Numbered from the stretch's first letter, positions 22,920 through 35,499 are shown. The stretch is DNA of 64,000 nt from Climacium dendroides (GCA_950106755.1 OX467088.1:9904001-9968000), one strand, 5' to 3'. A program made the numbers and translations. The notes: generated by a model from the letters alone, not told the origin.

Positions 22920-23578
22920 AGGGGTTAAAAGTTAAACAACAGAGAATGGAAGTTTTGCAAGAGCTCAAGACAGTTTCCAAAACGATGGAGTCTAGTTTCG
23001 TTTTCATTTTTAGGAATAAGGTACACAGACCCAAAATCTGCTCCAACTGTGATCCAATTTTGCACCTACATCCACATGTTGTAAAAAATGTACACAGATT
23101 TTCAATATAACTTACTTGGTCTAGGGAATTGGGATTGGAAGGGTGAGAATTCGGTTGAAAAATGACGATTACACAACTACAATGAACTCAAACGATGCAT
23201 TTTATACATCTCTGGCCAGAGGTTGCATTGATCCAAAAACAGCTCTGAGTTTACTCCCAGTACTATCTATAGTGAGCCTCAAGAAAACAAAGAGGCTTCT
23301 CTTTTTTCATCAGCAAGAATTTATATCCCAGCTCCTGTACCTTGGCACGACTAACAATGTGGATGGTAATATGGCTTGCAAGGGTAAACTCTAACCTGGC
23401 AAACTTTGAAGCGTATGTTCATTGCTCACAAGTCTGTGCACATTCGAGTTGCAGCTGGGAATCTTGCAGACACTTACGAAGGATTAATCTTTCTTAATCC
23501 CAAATTTCAGTGGGATTAAATTATGGCAAATGTAAGGCTGGCACTTTCGTCAAATCAACCAAGAGAGGGCCTTCCTAT
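22920..23578 (-). other. HPAT: probable 3' untranslated region of the HPAT gene
   Basis: Lies immediately downstream of the HPAT stop codon. Its part nearest the gene has higher G+C than the AT-rich spacer beyond. The 83-codon plus-strand frame at 23143-23394 matches nothing I know. Confidence 0.4.
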
Positions 23579-25286
23579 TCATTCACCTCCTTTCCATCCT
23601 GGAATATTAGCCGTGGCTTCATTCACCATCTTGACCAATGTAACCTGCATTATGCAACACGGCAGACTCATATCAATATGACCCAGCTCTGAATCTAAAA
23701 CCACTGAAGTTCTCAATTCTGCTGCTCTTGACCCGTAAGTGGTCATTTCCATATCCTTAGAAGTTGAAAGAAACCATTAGGAAGCTTCAAGGAAGGTAAC
23801 AAAAATGAACCAAGGGAAAAGATGAAATCATTTTGGAATCGTCAACTGTTAGCTTCCAAATTGGACTTCTAATTTGGGTTTTGGCTAATAAGGGGTGTTA
23901 AGTTGCGACCAATAGTAGTTACACTTACCACCGTCTCTGGTACGCCTGGAGGAGGCAACGACAAGTTTCTGGGCGGAGCTCCTGTGGTGAATGAACGTTT
24001 GTCAAATCGCCATTCTCCAATTGTACCATACGTCAACTTCCCCTGATGACATAAGAAATAAAGATGAGTGCTGTATGAACGCCAGTAAAAACAGGGTTCA
24101 AAGGTTGCTTCATAGTGTGCCAAACAAGCAAGCCTCCTCAAGTATTGAAAAGCTGAGATGCTGAGGAGTCTAGGGTTTTAGAATTCCTTACCTGCATGGT
24201 GTAGTCACATCCATATGTGTAATGAATTATATACTTGTCACCTAGGTTGGTATCCCAAGGTGGCTGCAAGAACAGAGGTTGGAAGTCAGTATTTTAACAA
24301 CTCGTTCTCTGAACAATAACAGGTGACCCCGATTCAACTCAGGTGAATGACAAATGGTTTTCTACATGAGATTCCATGGAGTATTAAACAATATGGTAAT
24401 GCCATGTGTCGCAATATTACCAAATAAAAGAAGCTTTGCTGCAAATACCGTTTCACCCTTTGGTATGAAAAGTATGAAGTTAACAAGAAAGAGAGGAGTA
24501 TGCACCTGTAGCATAAAATCTTTCACTAACATGTGTTTTATCCCATGCAGAGCTGAGGCTGTCGCATATCCATACCTGACCAAGCAATTAACATTCCCAA
24601 CATCAGGAAATTAATTCAAATACGATAAATTCTACAAATTCTGTCAAATCTAGACTGTCAATATTTTTACAAATTATTTACTTGGGGGGGAAATGACTTC
24701 AATTGTCATTTCATGAATCACTATGTTGACTTCTAGTTTTGTTCTGAACATTTTAAAGAAGACTTCACGCATTTATGAGTCATCTTCCTTTCTTCTAAAA
24801 ATTTTTCTATCAACAATTGAGGCTCAAGCATGTGATATCTATTGACAACCCGCTGGCTACTTGAAATTTGACCTACATTATTTCTTAATAATGACTTTAC
24901 CAAAATCATCCAATTTTGAGTTAAATCATATTACATGGAGTGCTGAGCATTATATAATGCATCTCAACATGGGCACAAGCAAACAGGTTCGGAAGGTTCG
25001 GAACTTTACGTACATTTCTAAAACCCAACCAAATGCTTTGTCAGTTTGAGGGTCATCTTTCATGTTGATTGATACATCTGACCATGTTGGTGCTATTTTC
25101 TCCAATTGACTCTGCAATTCTCAAACAAACACACATTCAGTAAGCAATCACATCTTATGAAGATTTCAGCTCAGAATACTGTGGGAGTGCCATTGCAGTA
25201 GTTGAAAAATTAACTAATGTGAACAACAATTATGACCAAGAAGGTTGTGAGCTACAATATAGCTTTCAAACGTGCCCTATTAAACT

Positions 25287-25363
<77 letters not shown>

Positions 25364-27727
25364 TAGTGGTTTCTGGTAATTACTGTGGTCCACAGTAAAT
25401 GGTGTACTGAACGTTGAGAATATAGTCTAGATAAAACAACAAAGGGGAGTTAGAGTACCTTCTTAATAATAACCGGGGAATTGCCTATGGGGTCAATGTT
25501 GGAAATATGCCCCTTTTTCTTGGGGTAGAATTTTCTCAGAACTTCTTCATGTTCCGAGGGAACGATGTAGAAAAACTTAAAGGCAGCTGGCATGTCTTCC
25601 GTCGCTAAGTTAGGAAGCGGCCGTATGAATACATGATCCGGTTCTGCCATCATAATGTAACTGAAAAACGACACCCCCAAATCATGCCCTCATTAATTAC
25701 GGGATCTTAGCAATATCTAATATAGGTATTCAAAACCAGCCATCTGCAATTGGATCCAAATAGTAGGTAAAGAAAGAACTCACTCTTCTGTGATGTTTGC
25801 CTTTCGAAGCCACTGCACGAATGCCCATGGACGATTCAACACGATGTAACCCTGCACAGAAAACAAAAACCCTAGTTATGAACCTCCAATCTTAAACCCT
25901 AAAATGACGAACTCAATTGATCATACTGGAAAAAAATTATATATCAGATGGAGCCAAATTGTACATCACCGAAATCAGGGAAGAACATTGCATGTGTCGA
26001 TCAAAACTACTACAGAGAAACGGGATGCCATTGCAGAATCATGTGATTAATTTCCACACAATCATGGACCAGGAGGAGCTCCATAAGAGAAGCTGCAGAC
26101 ACCATGCGCTCAACTGCTAATTTGAATGAAGAATCAGGGAATCCAAGATGCTTCAATCCTCTGACATCTTCCCAAGCACAGATCCTCTCCAAACTTAAGA
26201 GCAAGAATGAAACATTGGTACAATGCAAGCACAGTAAGAAGTATTAGCGTACGTTCATCGTACTCCAATTCTTCTAAAATGGAAAAAACGGTAACATAAG
26301 GGAAAACCAAACGGAATGCTCCAATCCTCAGATACCATCTATGACGCAAACACGCTCAAATCTCGAGATCAATAACATAAACATTGCAACAACGCAGGTG
26401 ATGTTTTTGAAACCCAAAGATAAGACAGAAGGCAGAAAAAAAAAAGGAATAAGGAATTAGAATAGATTCTTAGTACTCCAACTCTTCTAAAACGGTAAAT
26501 ACGGGAGCATAAGTACATTCAAAGGGGATGCGCCAACTCTCAGAAACCTTCTACGGCACAGATCCTCTCAAAACTTAAGTGCAAGAACGAAAATATTGCA
26601 CCAACGTAGGTGATGGTTGTACAATGCAAAGCGGGAAGGAGAAAGCAAACAAGAATGGGGCAAAACCAGACGGGATGCTCCAATTCTCAGAGGCCTTCTA
26701 TGGCACCAATGCTCTCCAAACTTAAGTGCAAGAACGAAAACATTGGTACAATGCAGGCACAATGCAGGTTAGATTTGTGCTTTGAAATCATTGATCGAAA
26801 ACATTGGTACAATACAGGTTATGTTTGTGCAACTTAAAGACGAAAGAAAAGAACAGCAAAAGCACACTGTGAAGCATTCGAGTACGTTCATCGTACTCCG
26901 ATTCATCTAAAATGGTAAAAGCGCAATCATGAGGGAAAATCAAACGGGATGTTCCAATTCTCAAAAAACCTCAAGGCACAAATCCTCTCACATCTCAAGC
27001 TCAAGAACGAGAACATTGCAACCACACAGGCTATGTTCGAGCAACCTAAAGACCAACAAAAAGAAGACTGCAAAACCACACTATGAAGCATTCGAGTACG
27101 TTCATTGCACTCTACTACTTCAAAAATGTTAAAAACGGTACCATAAGAGAAAATCAACCGGGATGCTCCAATTCTCAGAAACCCTCTACGGCACAAATCC
27201 ACTCACATCTCGAGTTCAAGAACGAAAACGTTGCAATAACGCAGGTTATGCAACAATGCAGATTATGTTCAATCAACCCCAAGAGGGAATTTCGAAAGCA
27301 AGCATACCCGATCCTCGCCATCAGGAAGCGGATCCACCACAAAGGTCGGAATCTCCTCCATGAACCCATCGGGTTTGCCCGAATGCAAGACACGAGTGAA
27401 GCCCCCCATCTCTGAGCCCGGCTCGTCCTTGAATTTTTTGTACCAATAGTACATGATGCGGCACTGCCAGCGGTTGTAGGGCGAGTCGTTGGCCGTGACC
27501 GCCACGTGAAACAAGCGCTTGGGCCCTCGTTTCACTTCCTCCGGCATCTTGATCAACGGATCGAACGCATTCGCATTGATGTTGTCGCCGTCGTTGTTTT
27601 CTTCCCCAAAGATAGGGATCTCCACCTTGGTCTGGTGGTAGCTGTTAACCATGGTGATCGTGTTGTACGTGACCACAAATGCCGTAATGGCACATAACAG
27701 AAGCACTGGGAACGCCACCCTCGCCAT
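23579..27727 (-). CDS. HPAT: hydroxyproline O-arabinosyltransferase (8 exons)
   Basis: Family GT95 enzyme that adds the first arabinose to hydroxyproline of extensins and small secreted peptides in the Golgi. Exons, 5' to 3' on the minus strand: 27727-27308, 25851-25784, 25660-25459, 25111-25014, 24575-24506, 24263-24192, 24042-23929, 23644-23579. All introns are GT..AG and phases match, giving 1110 nt and 369 aa, the usual family length. Start ATG 27727 opens a signal anchor (residues 5-22) of a type II membrane protein. Diagnostic segments: LFHVAVTANDSPYNRWQCR (72-90), MYYWYKKF, GGFTRVLHSG, the metal/nucleotide-sugar motif EPDH (169-172), WVLEMYGYATASALHG, YIIHYTYGCDYTM and GKLTYGTIGEWRFDKR. 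It ends ATANIPGWKGGE. No key residue appears missing. Intron 1 carries a tandem repeat and intron 3 an (AT)n tract. Confidence 0.97.
25289..25359. repeat. (AT)n microsatellite, about 35 units
   Basis: Uninterrupted AT dinucleotide run of about 71 bp inside intron 3 of the HPAT gene (between exons 25660-25459 and 25111-25014). Likely length-polymorphic. Confidence 0.97.
26137..27262 (-). repeat. six-unit tandem repeat in HPAT intron 1
   Basis: The anchor GGGATGCTCCAATTCTCAGA and its variants occur near 26150, 26311, 26525, 26672, 26947 and 27161. Most anchors are followed by CTACGGCACAAATCCTCTC-like and CAAGAACGAAAACATTGCA-like segments. Spacing varies from about 150 to 275 bp. Several units also carry GAGTACGTTCATCGTACTCC, itself a near-palindrome. 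No frame runs through the array. Confidence 0.85.
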
Positions 27728-27744
27728 CCTTGGTCTCTCTCTTT

Positions 27745-28265
27745 CTCTCTCTTTCCCCCAAATGTGTAAACAAGCAGGTAAACTATGGGAGCCTTTGGTA
27801 GCACTGGGTCGGTTTTTAACTAGCGACCTTCTCAAACTACCTCATGTTCACTGTAGATGTAGTTTTGCCAATGCAAAGTCTCTCCTCTATGATCATCTCT
27901 GTCTCTCCCAAATATGTAAGGAAGCAGGTATGCTGCCCGAATGTATAAATTGGCAGGTTACCTCTACGGGAGTCTTTGGTAGCACTGGGTCGCTATTTAA
28001 GTAGCAACCTTCTCAAACTTCCTCACACTCACTGTAAATGTAGTTTTTGTCAATGTAATACAATGCAAGGCTCCCTCACTGATCCTCCTTTACCAAGTAT
28101 GAATTAAGAGGCTGCTTGTTCAAGATCCCACACCAAAAGGCACCGCATTGCGAGAGTGTAAACAAGGAGGTATTGGTAGCACTGCAGCTTGCTTTTTGAG
28201 TACCGACCTACACAGACTTCCTCACATTGTAAATGTAGCTTTTGTCAATGCAGGGCTTCCCTTCT
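27745..28265 (-). repeat. three tandem units just upstream of HPAT
   Basis: Units at about 27760-27900, 27907-28075 and 28155-28260 share GTAAACAAGCAGGT, TTTGGTAGCACTGGGTCG, CTTCTCAAACTTCCTCA, ACTGTAAATGTAGTTTT and a CAATGCA motif. They lie in the 5' leader or promoter and could affect expression. Confidence 0.8.
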
Positions 28266-28549
28266 CTCTTGTCCTTCCTAATTTCAGGTTAGTGTGAACT
28301 AAGGATTTGCTTGTTCACGGTCTCACACCAAAATGTGGAGCACGACTCTCACCCCACCTTGCTCTCCAATCACTTCTCTCACACCAAAGTGCAAGTAAAC
28401 CGTCTTTATGTTCAAGGCATCATCAAAATGCACAATATAATACCGGAAGTTCCATCTTCATCACTTCTCCCAGGGACTCCAAAGTGGCACTCAATCACAA
28501 GTACATTCCTTGATCAAAATCGATTTCAGAACAAGTACTTTGATCCTCG

Positions 28550-29320
28550 GTAACTTCCGCATACAGTACCCAAATCACGAATCCTTTGGTGCATTGGAAT
28601 CCTCTTTCAAGAAAAGATCTGAAGCCCAATAAGAACAATAAGAACTACGCTCAACAGCAGAAGCGCCGAATGATTTTTCACTGTCCCTACCTTTGCTAGC
28701 GCTCCATCGAATATCCCTACCCAAACCCCCAAACCCTCCCTGGGTACCACGGCAAATCCTCTACGCGTTCACAAATTCCGAAGCCCTCAGAAACTCTGAG
28801 ACCAATTCTCTACCGCGTTCACAAATTCCGAATCTCTAAGAAACGCTGAAACCATCAATTCCGAAGCCCTAAGCAAATGCGCCTGGAGAGGGTACGAGAT
28901 TCCAGGGATCCCAATCCGCCCGACAATCAGCTTGTGCAAGTTAGGATCTCTGCAGTTTGTACTACGAAGGACGTCCGGCGCGTGCGTGGCAAGAGTCAGT
29001 TAATGCGCCTGCGACGTACTAAACCTACCGAGCGATACTACAGTGTGAGAGGAAGTTAGAGAGGAGATGGTTGTATTTCCAGCAGAGCTCTGAAAGAAAA
29101 ATCTGGAAGTGACAAAGAGCATTAGGTTAAGACGATTCAAAATCTTACATCGGCATAGACGAAGATGCTTTCGAGGGAGAGCAGCGTGTGTTTCAGGAAG
29201 AAAGACGAAGTGCGGCGATGGCGAGACGGAGCTCCGTCGGTGCGCACGTGTGGGGCCAGCAGCACAGTACGAACTTTGGCAAGCGAGAAGAAAATGCCAT
29301 TTATCATTTTAGGGTTTAGG
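28550..29320 (-). promoter_or_regulatory. GC-richer block, possible distal 5' exon and promoter of HPAT
   Basis: Read on the minus strand it starts with AAACCCTAAAATG near 29318 and continues GC-rich to a GATGTAAGA sequence near 29150 that could be a splice donor, which would make the tandem units at 27745-28265 part of a leader intron. A 55-bp direct repeat (CGCGTTCACAAATTCCGAA) occurs at about 28757 and 28812. No protein frame is convincing on either strand. Confidence 0.35.
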
Positions 29321-30069
29321 TCAATTATAACTCTTTAATATTGGAACCTTTTTTGGATTATGCACCTTTTTTTTTCTTTTTTTCACTTGTGTGAACAATC
29401 AAATTGGTCATAAAGGATTTTTTTTTTTAATATTTTTATATTCAAGCATTAGATTGGATGAAATGAGATGGTATTTGACAAAATATCGCCTTGAAACACC
29501 AAATGTTTGGCATTATAGCCTTTGTTGTAATTAGGGGTTGAGAGTTTGACTGCTTTGGTTTCCTTGGTACACCATATTTTTAAGGAATGAATGTAAGGTA
29601 ATAAGAATGCATAAGCCTAAAATTATGATTTATATACTTGATTTGTAAAAATATTGTTAGGTCTTGGTGGTAGTCTAAGGAAAATTTTATATTTTTTTAG
29701 AATGTATTTTTGGACAAAGGTTGAATATACCATGAATTTTGCAAAGTGTTACAAATGTGTGTATCCCAAATTGACCTTGTAGCTCTTAAGAATACAAGTT
29801 TGATGAAGGGTCTACATTTTAGGTTTAAATTTGTAGGGGGGATAGAAATAGGTCGGAAGCATAGACAAATTAAATAAAGGTTTCAAGAAAGGAAAAAAAA
29901 AACATTTTCAAAGCATAGATGAGTTAGTGATTTTCTAATGTAAATCAATTGGTCAAAGTACATATGAATTGGTGATTTTCTAATGTTCATCAATGAGACT
30001 AGATTTATGATGGAGGTGGATTTTTGATAGATGGATTTTTTAAAATTCTCAACTCGAGTAAAAATCTTG
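29321..30069. other. AT-rich spacer, no gene
   Basis: Nothing recognisable apart from homopolymer runs. The first tandem duplication block starts just after it. Confidence 0.45.
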
Positions 30070-30589
30070 GAAATCAATACTATCAATGAAATCAATAAAT
30101 TACTACAAAATAATAGTCATTTTCAAATGAACAAATGAACTATCTTCACATACAAATAGCTTCATTGGTGCAATGAAATAACAATGTGGCACTTCCATGT
30201 CAAGTGACAAAGTTTGTTTGTATTTTAAACATTGTTCCAAATACAATAAAATTACTACCTTTTCTTCACACATTTGTGAAAAAGTTAAGGTTCTTGTTGA
30301 AGTTAGACAACCCTACTATAGTATAAAAATGATTATTTGCTTTCCCAAAACATTTGTAGCATCTTCAAAGGAACATTCAATTAGGCTAATATGGTAAGAA
30401 AATCAACACTTTGGTCCACATAGGATTTTAAACGATTATACTTTAAAGAGCGCTCATACTTTAAAGCTAATGCTAATTGAACCTTTCGCCTCCAGTGTAC
30501 AGAGAATCTCACGCCTTCAATTAGGGTTTGGTTTCGAAGGCCTTCGGTATTGCATTTCTCCCTCCCAGAAAGGCTCGTCTCCAAAATGC

Positions 30590-30935
30590 GCAAATTTAGG
30601 GTTTATTCTCGTCTTTTCGCAGCAGTGCAGTATGTCCACTGAAGCCTTGTCTTGTCTCCGACATACCAGAAATTAGGGTTTAGAATTCCCAAGCCTCTGA
30701 AAAATTGCAGTAGACCAGTTGTCTATCCTAGACAGAGAGCACCTTGTCTGAAACTGGGGTTCGATTTCGCAGAAATGCAGCAGTCTGCTCTACAAACGCT
30801 TGTCTTGTCTCCGAGATATTAGGGTTTGTATGCGCGAGCCTCCTAGATTGCAGTAGCCTGTCCTACAAAAAGCTTCGTTGCTCCGAAATTAGGTTTTGGT
30901 TTCGGACGCCTTCAAGGTCTCGGATCCCTCTCCCC
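30590..30935 (-). repeat. short tandem repeats in the TauD 3' flank, copy 1
   Basis: Repeated words GCAGCAGTGCAGT, TAGACCAGTTGTC/TAGCCTGTCCTA, GCTTGTCTTGTCTCCGA and ATTAGGGTTTGTA recur about every 65-100 bp. Related arrays lie at 47810-48200 and 63220-63730, with more units in the last. Confidence 0.7.
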
Positions 30936-32711
30936 TTAGAACGGTTTGTCCCCGAGAATCGTGGCGCGGTTCATGACCCTTCGGTGTGGGAGGTAATCCG
31001 CCACTCCATAGTGCTGCGTGACCCGGTTATCCCAAAACGCAACGTCGTCCTTCTGCCACTTCCACCGCAATGTGAACTCCGGCTTAGTCGCATGCGCGAA
31101 CAGGAACCCAAGCAACGCGTCACTCTCGGCTTTCGTCACGTCCACGATCCGAGTGAGGAAGCCTTCGCTCACGAACAGCGCCTTCCGTCCACTCACGGGG
31201 TGGGTGCGAATCAGGGGGTGGACCACGGGAGGGTTCTTCTTTACGGCGTTTTGCCAGAGGGACGTGGGGTCCCCGCGACCGGAGAAGTGGTAACGCGGTG
31301 CGGAGAATTGCTTGACGAAGCTGTGCTCCGCGTGGAGCCCGAGGAGGAACTCCTGCAAAATTGTTGGATTAGCGACAAGGTGTACCGTATGTACCATATT
31401 GCGTTCCTTAGTATTGATGCCATTTGATTTAGTGAGTGAGTAAGTAACCGGGATTCCCTTCCTAAATCCTGACTTTTACGAAGTATTTCCCTTACTGGTA
31501 CTGCAGCTAAGTGACTGCCAATCAATGATGCTCTTTATATATTTTCGAAACGAACAAAATCAGCAAAATTAGCAACAATGTACGACTGTATACGTACTCT
31601 ATTGCGTTCCTTTGTATTCGTGCCTGTTGGTTTTATAAAGGAGCTTAAGGTGCCGGGAAATTCACAAAATCATTTTCTTACTGACAGTACAATTAAGCGG
31701 GTGGCAATGAATGATGTTCTTATGAATTTCCAATTGTAGAAAAATGTCGTAATAGGAACAAGGTACGAGTGTATATGTGTCAGTACTCGGTTGCGTTCCT
31801 TAGTATTCATGCCATTTGCTTCAATAAACGAGTAAGATACTGGGAATTCTTTCTGAAATTCCTGAATCCTGAATTTCACACAAGAAAGTCCCTCAGTAGT
31901 AGTACGCCTCAGTGACTTGGCAATCCGGTATGTTATATATTTCCAAAATTAGCAGAATAAATACATCCTTTTAGCTTTCGATTGCCATTTTGGTAGAAAA
32001 CTGTAGGGTTGTGAATAAGGTTGTAGCAATTGGTACATCTTTCGCTCATTTTCACAAAATCATGCATTACAACCTACTGTATTAGCTGCTGTTCTTTCTC
32101 TCCATTAGCCAAGAATGATCTGTATTAGCGATTCGTGCAGTACCTGCAAGGGCTTCGAGAGTGCTTCAAAGGCTGCGATGCCGCTGGCGAATAGGGTATC
32201 CCCTCCCACGGGCGGGATGAGCTTGCCGCTGAGGATGCTGGCCATGGGCGGAGTCTCGATGAAGGTGACATCCGTGTGCCAGTGGTCGTTGTCCGCGGGG
32301 TGGTCTCCGTCGGCGTCTAGGATCATGATTTCCTCAAGCTCGGGGCCGAAGTTCGGGTAGAGGGGATGGACGTGTAAGTCTCCGAAGTGCTTGGCGAATT
32401 CGTGTTGTTGCTTGGGAGTGATCGGCTGGTTTCGAAAGAAGAGCACCTGAACACAATAGCCAATTTTTCAATTGCGAAAATGAAGTGAGCCAGTGGTCAT
32501 TTTGCTAGTCGTGGTGATTTTGGCAGTGGTTGTGTACTGCAGCACACGTTTTTTTCCATTTCAACCGAGAATTTCCAAATTTTCTTACCTGGTACTGGAG
32601 CAAGGCTTCGTTGATGGCTTTTTCTTGTTCCGGCTGCAGAGGATCCGCTAGTGATATGCCTTCCACTGTGGCGCCGAAGGCTTTCGTGAGAGGAGTGATT
32701 TGCAGTGCCAT
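30936..32711 (-). CDS. tauD: TauD/TfdA-family 2-oxoglutarate dioxygenase, copy 1
   Basis: Exons 32711-32589, 32446-32144 and 31352-30936, all phase 0 with GT..AG borders (CAG|GTAAGA, CAG|GTACTG), give 280 aa. This is close to the length of bacterial TauD, which releases sulfite from taurine using Fe(II) and 2-oxoglutarate. The iron ligands are H98-T99-D100 and H256. R267, eleven residues after the distal His, fits the 2-oxoglutarate carboxylate. T125 in PVGGDT fits the co-substrate threonine. The protein starts [18 protein letters not shown] and has no obvious transit or signal peptide, so it is probably cytosolic. The true substrate is unknown: sulfonates, aromatic acids or others are possible within the superfamily. 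The close match to the bacterial type with introns added is consistent with an old gene transfer (inference). Confidence 0.93.
31996..32488. repeat. 493-bp tract identical to 49252-49744
   Basis: Reading both copies base by base I find no difference across the end of intron 2, all of exon 2 and the start of intron 1, while sequence on either side differs by substitutions and indels. The shift between the copies is 17256 bp throughout. Confidence 0.85.
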
Positions 32712-33550
32712 GGATGCAGAGTCAACAATCGACGGAGAATGGACTGCGATTGTTTGATGGGAAGTTTGGTAGCTCCTGGACCTGCATGAAAGTAAGATTT
32801 CAGCGCAAAGTTTTGTATTTCTTTTATCCATTGGGTGCAATACTGAGCTGCTTGCAACTTTCTTGTGCAATTCAGACAATGAGGAATTCGAACCGGGCCA
32901 AGCGCTGCACAGAAGAACCCCTTTTCCTGAATTTTACCCCTCTGGTGCATGAAACATGCTCTCTTACCATTCAAATCAAGGAATTGATTCGAGCTCAATA
33001 AGAGCCTCCTGTCCTTCGAAACCAATCAGGGGATCACTGCTCATGACAAGGACTGAACCCACCTAATCAACCCAGTATTCAGAATTCAGTAAAAGAATGA
33101 AGAGAGGGACTTGGCACTTCAGCCGTGCAGGATAAAGTGTTGCTTTTTCAATTGAGAATGATCACTGGGGTGTGCCATACCTTGCAACTCCTGCCCGACG
33201 ATTCGATACCAAGTTGCACCGAGCGCGGTTCTTGCTCCAAATCAGCAGCCGCCTTGTGAAATTTTGGGACGCACTGGGTTTTGAACTCTCCTTTTCTTCT
33301 GCAGGCACTCCTAATTCTCACACCAAAGACTAGACTTTTGGAGTGAGACTCTGAATTGCGTTGTCTCCTTTGGCACTCCCAAGGACTGGACTTGTGGAAT
33401 GAGAAGGGGACTTGCTCACTACAGCATAATTCTATTTCGAAGTATGTGCTTTATTCAACTACAAGTGTAACCAACTACAGCGGCTTAAAAGATGGACAGA
33501 GGCTGTGGAGAAATGGACACAGGTGCCAGTTGGACTGAGTGAGATTGAGA
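32712..33550 (-). promoter_or_regulatory. 5' flank of TauD copy 1, shared with copy 2
   Basis: Homologous to about 49970-50800 upstream of copy 2, with moderate divergence and indels. It contains the leader and presumably the promoter. No specific motif can be named, and the antisense frames here are not conserved well enough to be genes. Confidence 0.45.
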
Positions 33551-33963
33551 TCTACACTGTTGAAGATTATAGTGGAGACATGCTGCAGGTCCGAGGGCGA
33601 AAGATACCACTGTTGGAGCTTAGAGTTCCGAGGATTTGATACTTATTTGGGAGCTTTGGCAGGTGCATTGAATGTGGCTCTCATTCTCACTCGCGTCCGT
33701 GCATTGCCGCCCTCGACTCTTTTAACACATTCTGTAATATCTAATCCTTGCTTCTCTCATCGAACATGAGATTTTACAGGTGTTTTGGCCTCACTATTTT
33801 AACCTTGGAGCGGGACCCGCCCCCTTGACCAAAGGTGTGTCCACACGTAAGACTTTGTCAAGAATGATCTTAAAAGATAATCCTTCCAGCTTCTGAGGAT
33901 AAGATGCTCGTTTCGCAGAAAAGGTTGCTGGTTCAGGTTCTGCAAAATTATGCCTCCTAATAT

Positions 33964-34200
33964 TTATCTGATGTTCAAATTGTTGAATCTGAAATTTTGG
34001 TGATTGAAGCTAATAAAAAATGTCACCTTGGACTGCCGATGTCCAACTCCTCTTGCAGCTTCAATGTAGTCCATTTCCTTCAGCCCCCTTCTCGCAGCCT
34101 CTTTTGCAATCTTGCTCTTCATGAGGCACCTTTTGATTCTTGTGATCGATTTGGATTTATCCCATCTTGCTCTCTTTGTGCAACTCCGAATGCATCTTAA
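33964..34200 (-). pseudogene. unidentified coding remnant shared by both duplicates
   Basis: The minus-strand frame contains DKSKSITRIK, then KEAARRGLKEMDYIEAAR. The homologous place in copy 2 (about 51900-52065) keeps DKSKSVTRIK and KEVARRGLKEMDYHEA in frame but has stop codons upstream. I do not recognise the family. Shared reading of about 57 residues suggests descent from a gene fragment captured before the duplication. No start, splice sites or full domain can be assigned. Confidence 0.45.
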
Positions 34201-35499
34201 GCCTCTTGGGCCAACAGTAACAAATTGAAGCTTGAAACGGACACATGTAACTTGTTTCATACTCCCTCCCCGTCCTAGAATGATCGATCTTCCTATTGGC
34301 TTTAATTTTCAGTCTCAAAATGATCTTCCTATTGCAAATTGGTCAAATTCTGCATTTGGATTGCTATCTAGAATTAGCAAAACAACTCTAAGCAACCATT
34401 TCCCCTTCATCTATGCAATCATCAATCAAAAGACAAATGAAATGATTGAAGGGGCCAATCAATACTATTTGTTCTTATTTTTGGCATCTTTTTGAGTGTT
34501 GCTTGATTCAAGTAGATGAAGCTTTGGGAGGTGGAATAGTAGTTGACACATGGTCTTGGGCTCATATTAGCAATCTACAAAATGACAACTACACATTCAA
34601 AATTTAAGTGCTAATTGGTGTTCTTTGAAAATGTCCAAAAAAAATCCACTTTTTAATATTTGAAAACTACACTTCAAAAAGGGCTTTGAAAAGTCTTTAG
34701 CATGCTAGGAGTGCATTGAATTCTATTTTCATCAAAAAATAGGTTTTGAAAATGTTATTATAAATTTAATCCAAAATATTTTGTCAAACAAGAAGATCAT
34801 TGAAGATGGAGGGAGTAGTAATTTGTAAGAAAGATTTCAAAATCCTTTTCTTTATTGTCTATAATGGCTTTTGTGAAGGTTGTTGGTGTGTAGTCAAAAT
34901 TTGAAGGTTGTTGGTGTGTAGTCAAAGTTTGACTTCATTAAGCAATTGACAAAACTATGCTTGAGAAAGACAAAGATCAATATCAAATGAGTAAGGCTTT
35001 GAGAATTTCAATTAGATTTATTTTAATTTGCATACTCATGGAAAGAAATTCTTTATATGAATTGTCATAATTTTTGTATTGAGTGCTTGCTTGTAACCTA
35101 AAATTAATAGATTAATCTTACAATTCCTATTACTATGATCCCACTCAAAAAAACAATTGATTATCAATCCTTTGTCATTAGAAGCACTTGCAACATTGAT
35201 AGTGTTATAAAGTTGCCTACATTTCCTTGTATTATGATAGACAATTGTTAGTGCTTAAGAATCCATAAAATTGAAACTCCATAAAATAGTTTTCAATTTT
35301 AGAGAGATATGAATAGTCCCAAATTTTTCTCTAAGTAAGCACCTATAGTAACTTTTGCCAATATTAGAACCATCTAGGTTCAGCAATTATGAAGGAATGA
35401 TGGTTTGAACACCTACCAAAGAAGGCATATACCATTGTAGCAAAAGACAATTGCTAAATCTAGGTGTGGCCATATCTCAAGGTAGTCACCAGAAGATTC

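Noticed and set aside
23143..23394. 83-codon plus-strand gene next to HPAT
   Set aside because: No domain and no splice or context support; it lies where the HPAT 3' untranslated region is expected.
25289..25359. Centromere or matrix-attachment signal
   Set aside because: A simple (AT)n microsatellite inside an intron explains it fully.
30744..31427. 227-codon plus-strand frame
   Set aside because: It is antisense to TauD exon 3. The same opening occurs opposite copy 2 (48271-48726) because the sense protein is constrained and the exon is GC-rich. No domain or splice context.
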